From NCBI GenBank assembly GCA_964030785.1, contig OZ034967.1, forward strand, positions 50,851,533 to 50,915,532: a stretch of 64,000 nucleotides of DNA, given 5' to 3'. The stretch is from Siderastrea siderea (taxonomy: Eukaryota; Cnidaria; Anthozoa; Scleractinia; Rhizangiidae). The notes beneath the pieces were generated by a model that was given only the letters and a program-made list of their open reading frames with translations, did no database searches and had not been told where the DNA came from. The translations under genes and the position numbers were made by a program. This document shows positions 23,112 to 35,779 of the stretch, piece after piece. The first letter of the stretch is position 1. The number at the start of each line of letters is the position of its first letter.

Positions 23112-26100
23112 CTGTTGAAACAAAATCCTACATGTACATAAACATGCAAATTTTTAAAGATGGTCAAACTTCTTTTGTTTAACTACCATCTCACCTTGAT
23201 GAGGCAACTGCACCCATAAATCAAGGTCTTTCGCGGCGAGCAGGTAAAATTTAACTCTTCAGCCTGTTTTCAAATGTCGAACTTTTCATGTAAAAATGTA
23301 CTAAAGCTGTTGGTTTTGCAAATTCGCATTATAGGTTTGGGTTGTTTGAAAGAAGCCGTAACTTGTATATTTTATACCTAGATACCGCTTTTCTTCTTTC
23401 CGAACGTGTCATTGCGACTACGTTTTTCAACAACCAGTAAGATTAAACAATAATTCCACTCTCACTTGTTGGATGTTGGGCGATGAATAACCAAAAAGCA
23501 AGCACACGTAGCTCAAAATTTTTTACAAACGCCTCAGATCCAACAAGCGAGAACGGAGTAATTATTGGTTTTATAAAATTCTCAAAGTACACTCCACTGT
23601 AGGTGCAGCCGACTTTTAGCAAATCAGAGAGAGTTGTTGAAACGAAATCAAAAGTCATGCTTAAACTCTAACACTGCCTTTCCTTTTAGAGAAACGTTGG
23701 ATATTTAATGATGCACTGATAGAAAGATGGCAAAACTCCTCCTTGTCAGTACCATCTCGCCTTTTTTAAATTAGAGATAACTGCATCCAGTGACTAAATT
23801 CTTTCCCAGCAAGCATTTAACATGCTACTCTTGGATAAGGGTTGTATATTAAGAGCCAGGAACTTATTACATTTTATTTCTGCACATTTTCTTCAACCTT
23901 AACCATTCCCTTTGTCATGCAATGTGCAGTTATAATTTTTGAGTCTGTGGATGAAATCTATCAGCACTGATTCAGATGAAAGCTTTTGAGGAGAGTTTTC
24001 CTGTGGCACTGTTTATTATACTGTACAAGGCGGCTCTAACTTCGGTGTCTGTGAATAAAATCTTAAAGTGTAATCATTCAAATCAATGCTATTGAGCAAT
24101 ACTTTCCTGTGGTGCTGTTTATTATGCTGTACAAGGTGGTTCTAGGTGGTTCTAGGTTTTAAGTGTAACCATTCGTATTAAAGCTAATCAGAAGTACTTT
24201 CCTGTTGTTTTGTGCGTTATTCGGTCCATTAGTTTTAACTTCAGTTGAGTGTATAAAAAGTCGCGGTCATAGCTTTGACTTCACAGATGAAAGCTTTATT
24301 GCGGTCGCTCTTTCCTGTTGTGTTACTTCTGTATAAGGTGCAAGATAGTTATAATTTTCAGTGGGTTGATATTATCCTTAACTGTAACCACTGAAAGTAA
24401 CGAAAGTAATTAGACAGTCTTACATCCTTAGAGTAACTTTCAGCAAGAAGGAATCATTCGGTGGCAGAATGTGAAAAATCGATAGCCATTAGTGAAAATA
24501 GAAACCAGACGTGGTTTGTTTTCGCCATAAACGCTTTGTTGAGTCGCTCTTTCCTGTTGTGTTACTTCTGTATACGGTGAAAGGAAGTTCTAATTTTCAG
24601 TGGGTCGATATTATCTTAAACTGTAACCAAAAAAAATTAATTAATAAAGTAGTAAAAGTAATAAGCCTTACACCCTAAAAGGAACTTTCAGTAAGAAGGA
24701 ATCATTCGGTTGCAGAACGGGAAAATTGAAAGCCATTACTGAAAGAAGAAACCAGATGTAGTTCGTTTTCGCCATAAACGCTTTAATTTGGAGAAAAGTA
24801 AAAAGCCGCTTATTGCCTTCGGGAGCGAGTCGAAATCCCAGATTGAAATTACTGGCAATACTGGCAATACAATAAGCTTGAGTCGCGCAACTAAACTAAC
24901 GCGTATGGGAAAAGATAGACGCTTTTTTTTTTCAACAGAACAAGCGATTTCATTAGCTAGACATTTCCTTAATTACCAGACGTTGACAACTGCAACATAT
25001 AATGCACGCTTTTTTAATGATTAGAGATACTTTGAATTGGGAGTCACTTTCTTTAAAAATAATCAAGCCTGCACTCTAACTCCAAAATGATCTTTCATAC
25101 TTTCCTCAGGTGCTATTTTGCTAGCATTGGTGCTATTATTCTAAACTTGTCGGTTCTAACTGTTGAGTCTTAAACGAAGCCTCAAAGTGTGCCCACTCAC
25201 TCGGGGGGCCAAACTCATGCAGGCCTGAAAGCTATTGAGTCTGGGTACTAAACGAATGTACAAAAATGTGTTTATGTCTGTGTAGCGCACAAGACTAGTA
25301 ATGTTTTATTAACTTAAATAAGGATATTTTGTGATGCGCTGATGCATGTGAAAATTAAAAATCCATTTCGTCCGAGACTGCTGTCTCTTCTTCAGCAGAG
25401 AGACGTAAGTGCCGAAAGGTGATGGTCTTCTAGATCTGGCTTCAACATTTTCTAGACAAGCTTGCCGTTCAACAGCCACCAACTCGTATCTTAGCATGGT
25501 TGGCCGTAATTGTTCTTACCTTAAACATCAAATAGGCGGCGTTGCACTGGGCAACAAGATTGGCCTTACTATGCTTGTTCGTTTGTGGGTCACATTGAGG
25601 AAAAACCTTCGAACATTGTGGAGGCAGTAAAGTAAATCTACCTCACTGTTACTAATTTTCGCGAAAACCGAAAAAGCAAATTTAGCAAAACTTAATTTGC
25701 GAGAAAACTCGTGATAAAAAGAAACTGAAAGAAATAAAACTCACGAAAATTTTCAAATGCTTATCTGTGCTAACAGACATGTCCTCTCAGAATCGGAGCT
25801 ACATATTTTAATTTTTTCATAGCAATATTTTGCAATAAAATTGAACGGTATTATAGCAACGAAAAATTGTAAAACAGGTTGACATGTTGACTTCTCTTGC
25901 AAAGCACAACCGTATCCTTAGCCTGCGTGCAGACGTCTCCTTTTTCTTTGCGTATGCGGAAAAGCTCCCTTTTCGACGTGAAGCAAAGGAAATAGGAGAC
26001 GTTTGCACTTAGGCTACCGTATGCTAGACAGGTCGGCGTTCACAATTTGTCTTTTATCAGCTGCTTAAGTTGATATCACTAACTGCGACGGTCGTCATCA

Positions 26101-29100
26101 TTTCATATTTCGTCCACAGTTCACATATATGAGCATTCCATATATTCACTCTCATTGTCTTTTCGCTGTTGTTTTAGTTAACATCGTCAATTCATAAATG
26201 TAAAAAGGCATATTTCCAGCCAAAAGTTCAGACTCTTGTAGGTATGCTACTGTTACGCCCTATAGCAGGGAATTAAATTTCGTCTTGTTGAATTTCGCGA
26301 TGACATTTTTTCGGGGGTATTTAATTTCGCAATTTTTCAGTCAGTTCCAATCGCGAGGTCTCGTACTGATATGTTCTACCTGGTCAACTTTCTGTGAACA
26401 AAAAGAAGTGTTCGTAGTTTTGGTTCACTTGGAACATTTCACAGCAGGTGCTCTCTTCATAGCGGAGCCTGCGGGCAAAGCCCTCCAGCGAAGCTCCATT
26501 GCTAAGCAAATTTGGTAACCTATCGATCCAAAAAATTTTCGTTGTGACGTCAGCGTACGTCCGTACAGCCTCTGGGGGAGGGGGAGGGGAGTCCCAAGAC
26601 AACCCGACGGGGGTGGAGAATGCCATCTTTTCTTGGCTGGAAATCGCGCGGTGCTTGTGGGCAACCGCGTTTTTCTTGGCGGGAAATCTCAAGACCATCG
26701 TCGCTTTTGAAAAAGAGGTTTCTTTAAAAGCTTAAGTTTATTTAGCAAAACGATTGCTCGACAGTATTGTAGTTTTAAACTTGATAAAAAAACATCTAAT
26801 ATCTATAAATGGAAAGAAAAAGTTAAAAAGAATACTGGTAGAAGGCGAAAAGTTCAAGTTACGAAAGCTGCCTTCAAAGGACTTCATCGCTTTGTTTTCT
26901 TCACGGCAGAGAGCTTGCCTTGTTCTGAAACACAACCGAGTAAGTGAAGTTGAAGTTTTTAAAGGGTTTAAGGTGCATGATTTTGAGTATTACGGTCAAA
27001 GAAATTACATTTTGAAATGGAAATTTATTTTATGTCATTAGAAATGTGTCATTTACTTTTGCCTTAAAACAAATTATTAGAAAACGCGCTCAGTTTTGTC
27101 ACAGATGTAGTCTTGAATATTTTGCCATGCTCGGCCGATTTCACTCGCGTGGACGGACCCTCCACCGTGCTGGAAGTGTAACGCGAATTGCATTTAAGTG
27201 TAACCTTACGGGTTTTCGAATAGACTTTTTCAAACATGATTTCTCTGTTTATTATTTTGTGTTTGTTTATTCATAACAGTAGGTCAAAGCACAGTCGCAA
27301 GGCAACTGCACAGCATCACTTGCGGCGAATAATTGCTTTCAACTTTAACTGTTGGGTTGGTTTGTGCAATTGTCGATTTTCTTGTCCTAGAAGTTTTCAA
27401 TAGTAATAATCTTTTAAGCGAAGCAGTTGTCGGTTTAAAGCTATTTTATCCGAAAAGCTTCCGAAAAAAGTTTTTTGCTTTCCTCAAAGCGCCTAACTTT
27501 ATGTAGGCTTACTTCGCATCCGCAAAACTTATGCCATGACTTAAAGCGTGTTTGGTGTTTGTTTGTTTTCAATCTTGATGGTATAAATTTTTGACCAGAC
27601 TAATAGTGGCAGTACATGTTATTTGTTAACTGAGCATCCCAAAGCGATGAAGATAACCCATTTACTTCAGAATAAGTTTTATTTTGTTGTTGTAAATGAG
27701 TGCCGTTTCAGGTTCATTCAAGCGAACAGCCAATTTAATCCAAGGAGATTTGACAAGCCTTGACAGTTAATGACAGCATATGGAAACATTGCTAAAACCA
27801 AGCAAGACGGCTCCTGAGTAAAATATGTGTTCAGTTTGATGCCCGAAAAAAAATTATGACGCTGTGTTCAGCCTCTAGAATGACCTCTCGAGCTTGGATT
27901 TGAAGAACAGATCCAGTCATAATATTGGAGGACAATTCGGAACACTTTCGGGCTTTTTGAGAAACACTTTTCGAAAGCGAACGAGCCAAAGAAAGCCCCG
28001 AAATATATTTCAGACCGAAAAGATTCAGAACTATTTTTGAGAAACGAGCACCAGTTTATTCCTTGGTGGCTCCGCTTTCAGGCATGGCTAAATCTATATA
28101 TTTTTCTCTGTCCTTCGCCATGTTCAAGTTGTTTGTCACTTTGTGTTCATCTGATGCAAACACCAGGTCAATATGTTTTATGTAATGGAAGTTGGCAGGT
28201 GATAGAAAGCTACTAAACCCTTACGGATATAGCGACCAGCTTTACCTTCCTTACTTTACTCTATTGTATCCAATCTTGACTCACCTTTAAGCTGCTGAAC
28301 ATCAACGTAAGTTACAGCTTCAACTGCGAACACTCCAGCACTTTTTACAACGCAAATGTAATTTCCTGCATCTCCGTTTCTAATGTCTCTTATAACTAAT
28401 TTACCATTGATCTGCTGGCTCCGCCCAACTGGCAGTTGACCTCCTTGTTTTTTCCAGCTGATGACTGGTTGTGGATCACCAGTAGCGCTGCAGTTTAACG
28501 TAAACGTGTTGGCAATCCATGCAGCGGCTTTAGCAGGTGGCTTAACAGTGAACCGAGGAAGAGAGACCACGACTAACAGAGTTTTCTGTACAACACTTCC
28601 TAGCAGGTTTGTCGCAGTGCAGAGGTAGCTGTCAGAATCAGACTTTCGGACATCAAGAAGCCTTATGACGCTGTTGTTACTGTGCACCCTCCCCTGCGGC
28701 AGCTCATCAAACCACTTGCTCCAAGCGACTACCGGAGTGGGGTGACCAGTCACGTGACAGGTAGGAAGAGTGACGTTGCTTCCCTTGGTGACGTAAAGAG
28801 GTCCCGGATGGAGGGAAATAAGAGGACGAACTGCAAAGTAAACATACTCTATGATTTTGTCCACATATTAACTAAGGGATCGAGCTCATTACTCGCACTT
28901 CACGTTTGTTCTCTTAGCACTGCTTCATCTCATGTTCTGCCGGCTTAACACATAAGGTCACAATATTTGTATTTGGCGCTCGAGAACACGAACGAAAGCA
29001 CTGCTCGAGACCGACCTACTCCAAGAATAGTCCGATGATCTTCTTTGATTACAAAAGGGGCTCCAATGTAAACAAGAAACAGTTAAAATCAAAACACTTT

Positions 29101-31660
29101 AAACGTTATTCCCGTTAGTCCACTTGTACGAAAAACACAATCATGAGATAAGTGAAAAAAGGGGAAGACTTGTTTTGTGATTCTTCTTGTGCAAACTGTG
29201 CTTTTGGTTTTTGTAGGATTACGGCTATTCTTAGTTTAAAGCAAAATTATAACACTTACCGTTCACTACCAATTTCGCCACTGCCAGAGCTTTTCCCAGG
29301 ATGTTTGTTGCTGAACATTCATACGCACCCGAATAGCTTCCTTTCACGTTCTGAAAACGTAACTTTCCTCGTAAAATCGCTGACTTGCTTATTTCTGACT
29401 GACTGTTCACTCCTCTCCACTTTATTACAGGCTGGGGATTTCCGCTGGCTGAACACTGAAACGAGGCTGATCCACCTTCGTTAACTGTCAACTTTACAGG
29501 AGAAACGGTAACAATAGGAGCTGAAATCGATTCACCAGGCTCTCCTTTAGCTCCCGGCATGCCTGCGGGCCCTATGTCTCCTTTCTGTCCCTGAGTTCCA
29601 GCTTCGCCTCGTGACCCCGGAGGTCCAATGATGCCTTGCTTCCCGCTTCTTCCCGGTGAACCCATAATACCTTGATCTCCTTTGCTTCCAGTTTTTCCTT
29701 TCTGCCCTCTTCTTCCCCGGACTCCTTTCTGTCCCCTCGGCCCAGGTGGGCCAGGAGGGCCTGGCGGACCTGAAGAGCACGTTGCACCCTTCGATTGGCA
29801 TAGATGTGTTTTCATCTCGGATAAAAATCTGCTCATTTTCAGCATTTCAGCTTTTGTAGTATTTGTAATTGCATCAGAATGTCGCCTGTTTCTTTGCATA
29901 TCTAAGAAAGAAGTATGAGAGAAAACAAGATATATTTGGAAGGGCAGATGTCCCACGAGAAGCAGAAGCACCTTTTTTCTCTTCCTCTACTGATAAAACT
30001 GGCAAGGCAAGCGTAAAAGTATGCTACGGGGTGTGTGTTCTGCGTCGAAGGAGGCATTGACATTTTTTCCCAAAGTTGGCTAAAATGTTGCACTAAATGT
30101 AGAGGATATTTACGGCGTATATTTGACTTGGAAGTAATACTGAATGTAATGGTTCACTCCTTATTTGAAATTGTTTGAATGTTTTGGAGCGTGAGTGTTG
30201 TATTCATTCCCTCTAGTGGCTTTGCAGTAAAAATCCGAACTCGAACCTTTACCATAACTCACCTAAGTTAAACCCTTTTCACATGGAAAAAACTCTGCAT
30301 ATTTGTACAGTGCTACAGTGTATTTGTTTCATTTCCTTTTTAAAAAGTGCGTAAATATGAGTCAACGTGGTAAAGGCCATTGGTAAAGTGGTAAAGGCTA
30401 GTGAACAAAATGAGAAACGTTATTCAATTATATGCGATGATCTCATCGTACGCTTGGGCTGCCTGTGGTTATCACGACCAATAGACATCGATTTGAAGCT
30501 GCACGTTCAAAACCGAACAAAAAGATCGTTGTATAGACGACATCTCATGGTTGTGGTTTAAAAGTCGTCTTTGCACCTTTTTATTTAATCAGGCGTTTAA
30601 ATAGTCTTATAAGTGTTTTCAATATTATAATTGTAATTCTGTAGTGCTAGTTTTATTTTCATTTTATTTACAGTTATAGTATGTTAGTTTTAAGACATTC
30701 TTGTTGAAACATATGTTATTTTTGCGTTCGATGAAAGCGGACACTTCTGGTAGGACATTTGTCGAGACACGCGACAGCCTAGCCTCTGTGTTTTTTGACA
30801 CGAGGAATTTTAAGCGAGTGAAACAATTTGTCAGCAGAGACATCGATTGAAAATGCTTCTTGATAGTAATTAATCGTTGTCAGGTAGTGCTTGAAATTTT
30901 CTTGTTAATCTGCATACCTTGGTGGTCATTTTAAAAACATATCACTGGCAAATTTGTTGATGTGAAGTCGTGCACAAACCACCAAAGGATTTATAATTGA
31001 ATTGATTCCAGTTATTTTGTATATTGAGATGCCTGTCTGTAACGTCGTAGAGCCCAAAGCCCCATGCACACCGGCAAATTTTCTATGGCAAACCTTATTT
31101 GCTCGTGTAGATGAGAAAATTTTGTCAATTTGTTTTTGCTACAAAGGTCTTTGATTATTAAACTGGCATGCCAGTTTCATTTGTCAGAGAAACTTTGTCA
31201 TGTGAATTTGCTCTTGTAAATAGGTAATCAAAGATTGCTTGAAATTTGGTTTTAGGCCCTTTGTTAGTACATGTTTTGGACCTTTTGTGCTGGCTAACCA
31301 GGCAAGGGATAATAGCTGCCGGAGTTGGGCACTCGCTGTTCCACTGACTAAAACACATTGTGTGAAGCACATATTCAAGGACAGTGGTCGTCAGCAGAAA
31401 ATTTGTTCACAGTGGTCAAATCTTTTCACAATAATTCTCGGTCAAAACAATATGTAAACCCGAGCTCAGAGCCATGCTTTCATTTACGGGAAGCAAAGGA
31501 CTCAAAGGCTTTTATCTCCTTGGTGACAACTTGGGAACCGGAAGTCTAATATAATGCAACCAATCGAACGCACTCTCTTAATCTTTGATTAGTACTAGTT
31601 AATATTGGAAACCGCTCTTGATCTCGTAAGAAAGGGTGCTATATAAAATGTTTATTATTA

Positions 31661-31710
<50 letters not shown>

Positions 31711-33383
31711 TACTGACTGACTGACTGACTGACTGATTGAATAATTGATTGGTTGATCGATTGATTGATAAATGAACAACCTTATGTCTCAAACCTGTTG
31801 AGACATAAACCACTCCGCACTACTGTGAAATGTGAACACCCAAACGAGTTACAATTTTGCAATGCCTCATTTTATTTCTCCGAAAATTGAATGAAAATAT
31901 CTGATACTGTTGAGGTAACCTGCTGAATATTTCACCGAGCGAAACGAAAACAGAGCCTAATCGCGGATTACTGTTGAGGATGGCATCTTGCCTAGTTCCT
32001 AGGCCTCTGCATTTCGTCGCGGCCGAACCGTTTGATCTCGGATACGTCACCGAAACGGATTGACCGTGAAGGCCTGGGAAAAAGCCGTACAGGAACTAGG
32101 CAAGATGATATCCTCCAACAACAAACAAATTTGACTTAAACCCACAAACACTATTGATCGCTTTTGAACAATGGTTCACTGATGGTGAGATAATGGACAT
32201 CACGGAAAAATGTCGCATTATACAGATCACAACTTACAAACACCGCTTAACACCAGACTCTCCAGGACATAAGCCGATGTTACAGTGACGTTTCTCTCTT
32301 GGGAATACCGAAGATCTGTCGAACAGCAACGAAACCACGAGAAAGCTCACAGAAATAACTACAGGAATGTGCTGACTTGGCGCCGAGTGGTCAAAAAAAC
32401 ATCCTCTGGTTGTTACGACAACCACGAAATAAAAACTACATAAGACTGGAGTTTGGTAGTATAGGATAACACGACGGGTAATTTCCTGTTATAGACATTG
32501 ATTTGAAGCTTTCAAAAATCTTCTCTATCATGGTTGGTATGTTCTTTATAAATCGTCTCCATATGTTCACACTTCTGAATTACTTGGAGAATGTTCTATA
32601 AGTTGACCTGGTAACCTTCGGTTTTCTTTGCCTTCAGCAGACAGGAAGAAGGGAGAACACGCAAACACTACATTCTGTTGATTCCTTTCAGTTCTTTAAC
32701 CAACCTTCACTATGCACGCTTCTGCACTGTACTTTTGAGAAAACAAGGCTTTGAAAAAAATGAGGTTGCAATCTGTTGCCGTTCAAACGATCTGCAGACA
32801 AAAACACTTCGTTATAGTTCAGAGAACAGGTAGAGTAATTTTAAACGGAACTGAACAAGTACTTCAGTTAAGGTTTCCTCTGAGTAAAATGTCTTTTAGC
32901 TTTTTAAGGTAATCCCTAACATAGGTTAGAGAGGCCCTTTAGCGTTATTAGCTAACACAAGGCTTCCTTTTTTGCTACAAGGTTTTTTCAACTCATTGAT
33001 AAACAGAAAACGTTTAGATGTGATTGAAATCCTAGAGCGTGTTTAATATTCATATGAAAGCCATTCAGTAGTACTTTGCGGCGGTGGTGCTGTTTATTTT
33101 ACAATGCCTCTCAAACTCAGAATTTGGGGAATTTGTCCAGTTTTGATTCTTGGTTACGATATATATTGTGAACAAACTTACCCGGGACATTCCTTGTTGT
33201 CTTTGGGAGGTTTGGCTCATTTGTTAGCGGCTTAGTCACGGCGACGCTTTCAAGAGCTTTTATCCTTTGCTTCTGTTCGTTCATCTCTAGTTCAACTCTC
33301 AAAAATCCGCCACAGTACAAAATGATTGATAACATGGAAATCATGGAAGCAAAAGAAGGGCCTTTTTGCTTTTGAGCTGTCAT
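22486..33383 (-). CDS. CniFL-2: complete cnidarian ficolin-like gene
   Basis: Four minus-strand exons (33383-33182, 29901-29260, 28830-28285, 23111-22486) join without a break, every junction in phase 1, into 671 codons plus stop. Domains in order: transmembrane anchor (residues 11-28), short coiled coil, Cys-containing linker, 27 Gly-X-Y triplets (about 112-192), Ig1 (194-280), Ig2 (283-370), Ig3 (371-462), fibrinogen-like domain (464-671). The collagen-Ig-fibrinogen layout is the one named CniFL in anthozoans, where such proteins are proposed pattern-recognition receptors. The hydrophobic N-terminus without an obvious cleavage site suggests a type II surface protein, trimerised by the collagen stalk, with the lectin-like head outside. 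Uniform phase-1 junctions allow domain shuffling. Expression and ligand cannot be judged from sequence. Confidence 0.9.
23570..23840 (-). pseudogene. Relic of a duplicated fibrinogen-exon start
   Basis: GTTTCAACAAC at about 23640 followed by codons for [17 protein letters not shown] mirrors the acceptor and first codons of the true exon ([17 protein letters not shown]). The flank to 23840 also matches the intron next to the real exon, for example GATGG.CAAACT and TACCATCTC. The Asp-Cys start and the rest of the domain are lost, so this is a truncated tandem copy. Confidence 0.65.
23930..24380 (+). repeat. Cluster of dispersed-repeat units
   Basis: About four degenerate units of the ATGAAAGCT...GTACAAGG...TTGAGTCTGTG...GTGTAACCATTC type. 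They mark the left edge of similarity to the other CniFL copy (8700-9130). Confidence 0.6.
25919..26016. mobile_element. 98-bp Mutator-like MITE, 9-bp target duplication
   Basis: The ends TAGCCTGCGTGCAGACGTCT and AGACGTTTGCACTTAGGCTA are inverted copies. The flanks are CCGTATCCT (25910-25918) and CCGTATGCT (26017-26025), 8 of 9 identical. The ends resemble those of the elements at 42806 and 58524. Confidence 0.7.
26459..26518. repeat. GC-rich dispersed repeat, copy 1
   Basis: ATAGCGGAGCCTGCGGGCAA, then CTCCATTGCTAAG.AAATTTGG, recurs at 60245-60304 with few changes. Confidence 0.6.
28285..28830 (-). CDS. CniFL-2 exon 3: Ig domains 2 and 3
   Basis: Acceptor TACTTTGCAG, donor GTGAGT, 546 nt, phase 1-1. 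Ig2: [24 protein letters not shown]. Ig3: [25 protein letters not shown]. It is nearly identical in layout to 10647-11189, with differences concentrated in the last strand of Ig3. Confidence 0.9.
29260..29901 (-). CDS. CniFL-2 exon 2: collagen stretch plus Ig domain 1
   Basis: Strong acceptor (CTCATACTTCTTTCTTAG) and donor GTAAGT, 642 nt, phase 1-1. Linker cysteines in [12 protein letters not shown]; 27 Gly-X-Y triplets; Ig1 with [14 protein letters not shown] and YECSATN. The same length as the left copy, with mostly point changes. Confidence 0.92.
31657..31738. repeat. (ATT)n followed by (TGAC)n
   Basis: About 18 ATT units, then about 7 TGAC units, at the place where the paralogue has 26 TGAC units. 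Confidence 0.9.
31988..32103. mobile_element. 116-bp inverted-repeat MITE with 9-bp target duplication
   Basis: The ends TTGCCTAGTTCCTAGGCC and GTACAGGAACTAGGCAA are inverted. The flanks are GATGGCATC (31979-31987) and GATGATATC (32104-32112). The left CniFL copy reads GAGGATGATATCCTTC at about 15029, the unoccupied site. Confidence 0.75.
33182..33383 (-). CDS. CniFL-2 exon 1: N-terminal anchor
   Basis: ATG at 33383; [11 protein letters not shown], hydrophobic [15 protein letters not shown], then [14 protein letters not shown], donor GTAAGT. 202 nt ending in phase 1, like the left copy. Confidence 0.88.
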
Positions 33384-33560
33384 CTTTGCTGTTAAAAATC
33401 ACTGACGCAGCTCGCAGTGCAAAGTTTGTTTTGGCTTGTCATGTGATCAGACTATGATCACGAGCTCGAGAGAGGAACTTGCCAAGTTTTCTGTTATTTT
33501 TACTGACTTCTCGTGTTATCATACGAGGCAAAGTTCAAATCCGTTTTGGCACGTTAGTTA
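33384..33560 (-). promoter_or_regulatory. Conserved upstream region of CniFL-2
   Basis: Shares GAGGAACTTGCCAAGTTTTC and nearby words with 18280-18360. Likely promoter or leader; the start point is not identified. Confidence 0.4.
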
Positions 33561-34357
33561 AAACTCAATGCAACTGCAGATTTGTGGAAAGGTAATTTAA
33601 TTAAAATCAGCACGGGATGACAAACAATTTTGGCCATTCCACAACAATTTCCTCGCCTATAAGCTATCAGTACCAAATTGACCCGCATTTTCTCTCTGAG
33701 CTGCAGTTGACACAATGTTTCGAACTTCATTTTTCTTTTGGGGGGGGGGGGGGGTTGTATTTTTCTCCACCCCACCCATAATTCCAAACTTGTTCGAATA
33801 GTAACCACATTTCCTTCCTTGGGTCGATAGTATTGGTTCCCAGTCGCCTCTCTTTTAAGTAGCAGACGTGCGATAAAAGGATGCAGGATGTATGGAAAGC
33901 TGCATCTCCCTTTATCCATTTTCTTCTCAGCAACGCCCGCGTCTTACAACTCAAGAATAAGAAAGACAACCGGCCGGGGACTACCTTTGCATTGGTTGGG
34001 GAGTACGTTCCCATTTTGTTTTCCTTCTGGGGAAGGCATAAAACGGCCTAAGCGGTTTTCCAAACAAGTAACGATTTGCGTACGGAAATACACATTCAGG
34101 GCTCATAGTTCGTGCCAAACGAGAATTGATACCTGAAGATGGAAGACCTCAATTGGGGTGTGTTTATATTGTCCTTACTCCAGGAAAAGACCCGAGGAAA
34201 AAGAAGAAAGTTTTCATGTCATTAACAAAAACTGAATCGATTTTAAGGGTGCATTCCATCGGCCATAGTCTACGATAAGAGTTAAAAGAAATAGTCGTAA
34301 GATATTGGTCTGAAAGTGAAACACGAAACCAGTAATCGAAAATATGTCAAATGACAA

Positions 34358-34629
34358 GCAGGGATGGCGTAGTGGTGGGAGCACTCGTCTCCCACCGATG
34401 GGGCATGGATTCGATTCCCGGACTCGGCTTCATATGTGGTTTGAGTTTATTGTTGGGTCTCGTCCCATTTAGAGTATTCTCAGGTGCTAAACACCGTTGA
34501 CACCTAAATAAAAATCAGGTTTAAATGAGAACATATGCTATGCCAGGCCCTTATCCTTATGCATGTGTCAACTGAGACAGGTGCGAAAATTTTCCGACCG
34601 GATTATTAAATTTAAACCTTAAAAAAAAC
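34358..34629 (+). mobile_element. tRNA-derived SINE
   Basis: The head carries RNA polymerase III boxes. The A box is TGGCGTAGTGG (34365-34375) and the B box is GGATTCGATTCC (34407-34418), at tRNA-like spacing. A tRNA-unrelated body follows, then an A-rich 3' tail at 34618-34629. Total near 272 bp. The tRNA-like head does not fold into a complete tRNA, so it is not a tRNA gene. Confidence 0.78.
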
Positions 34630-34801
34630 ACTCCAATTTTTCTCTTGCTGACTTTAATACATTTTAGTCTCTGTTACAGAGATGCAATTGAATGTGCTTC
34701 CCATTTACGCACAAACACATCGTTAACACAAGATTGCAATAAATTACTTAATTTTCAATTATTAAAGAAAATATAAACAAAGGTAACACCTTTTTTGTAC
34801 T

Positions 34802-34959
34802 CAATAGAGTGGGTTTACTTAACCCGTGAAACAGTATCTAACAATTAGTGTCTAATATTAATAGTCAAAAGTAAACAAACGAACACAATAGAATTAGAGT
34901 GTGATAGGGCTTAAATAGTTTAGTATCTATTTCACGGGTTAAGGAAAATCACTCCATTG
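34802..34959. mobile_element. 158-bp inverted-repeat MITE
   Basis: The left end CAATAGAGTGGGTTTACTTA plus ACCCGTGAAA pairs with the reverse complement of the right end (CAATGGAGTGATTTTCCTTA plus ACCCGTGAAA). No coding capacity; target duplication unclear. Confidence 0.65.
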
Positions 34960-35779
34960 CTTTATTACAATTCGTTCAATATTCAAATTTTGTTTTAGGC
35001 AACATAAGCAAAAAAAGGAATAAAGAGGACTTCTTTGTGCAAGGTGGTCTCTGAAGGAATCCTTAATCGTGACAAATCGAATGAAATGAAAGTTACCAAG
35101 CAGTACTTTTAGTGGTGCGACTTGACCTTAGCAGAGTGTTAAAACCAACATAAGCAAAACGCAACCTCCCAACGTACATTGAAACCCTGAGAATATCAGC
35201 CTATTTAGGAAAAAACTTGAGATGTCGTCCACAGACAAAACTAGGACAGACATCTGATCATTATGTAGAGTGAACTGATAAACAGGATATTTAAACAGTT
35301 TTATCATCATCAAGGAAATTAGCAGTGAAGAGAATCGTGTTTTGATCGTATATGAGAGATGTTACAGCTAAGGAATTATGTTTCTTCGGCGATCGTTTTC
35401 TCGATTCCCATGACCAGCATACCCGTATTATTTCAGGATTCTTTTCTGTGAATCTAGCGATTGACCAAGTAAAGAATTCAAGGTTTCTAATACACCATCT
35501 GCCCAATGGGGTCGCAACGTCAGTAACAAAATAGCATCAAACGAGGGAACAGGGAAACCAGTCCGTCATCCGTGTCGTTCTGCATATCTTCGAAGAGAAC
35601 TCGGGGAGTTTCCAAATCCGCCTACCCAATCAAAAATAGCGCAACACTTCAACGTTACTTTGAGCATGGCAGTGAAATGATTACGTCATGTTGCTAAGCA
35701 ACGTTTCTCGTACAATTTCGGGCTCGATCAATTCTCAGAGATCAGATCCTGCCTGACCACAAAAGCTGCCCAATAACAA
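34960..35779. other. 3' flank of CEP85, no other gene recognised
   Basis: Unique-looking sequence with short frames only. It probably contains the 3' UTR of CEP85, but no poly-A signal was assigned. Confidence 0.3.

Larger units (their letters stand above)
24381..28284. other. CniFL-2 intron 3, no exon recognised
   Basis: It holds the 98-bp MITE at 25919 and a GC-rich dispersed repeat at 26459-26518 that recurs at 60245. The open frames in it (for instance 26754-27041 on the plus strand) show no domain. Confidence 0.4.
29902..33181. other. CniFL-2 intron 1
   Basis: It pairs with 13632-17987 of the left copy and contains an (ATT)n tract (31657-31710), a short (TGAC)n run, the MITE at 31988 and the LINE-free empty site near 32712. 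No exon was found. Confidence 0.5.

Noticed and set aside
34357..34430. A tRNA gene
   Set aside because: A and B boxes are present, but the sequence does not close into a cloverleaf with proper stems and continues into a SINE body with A-rich tail.
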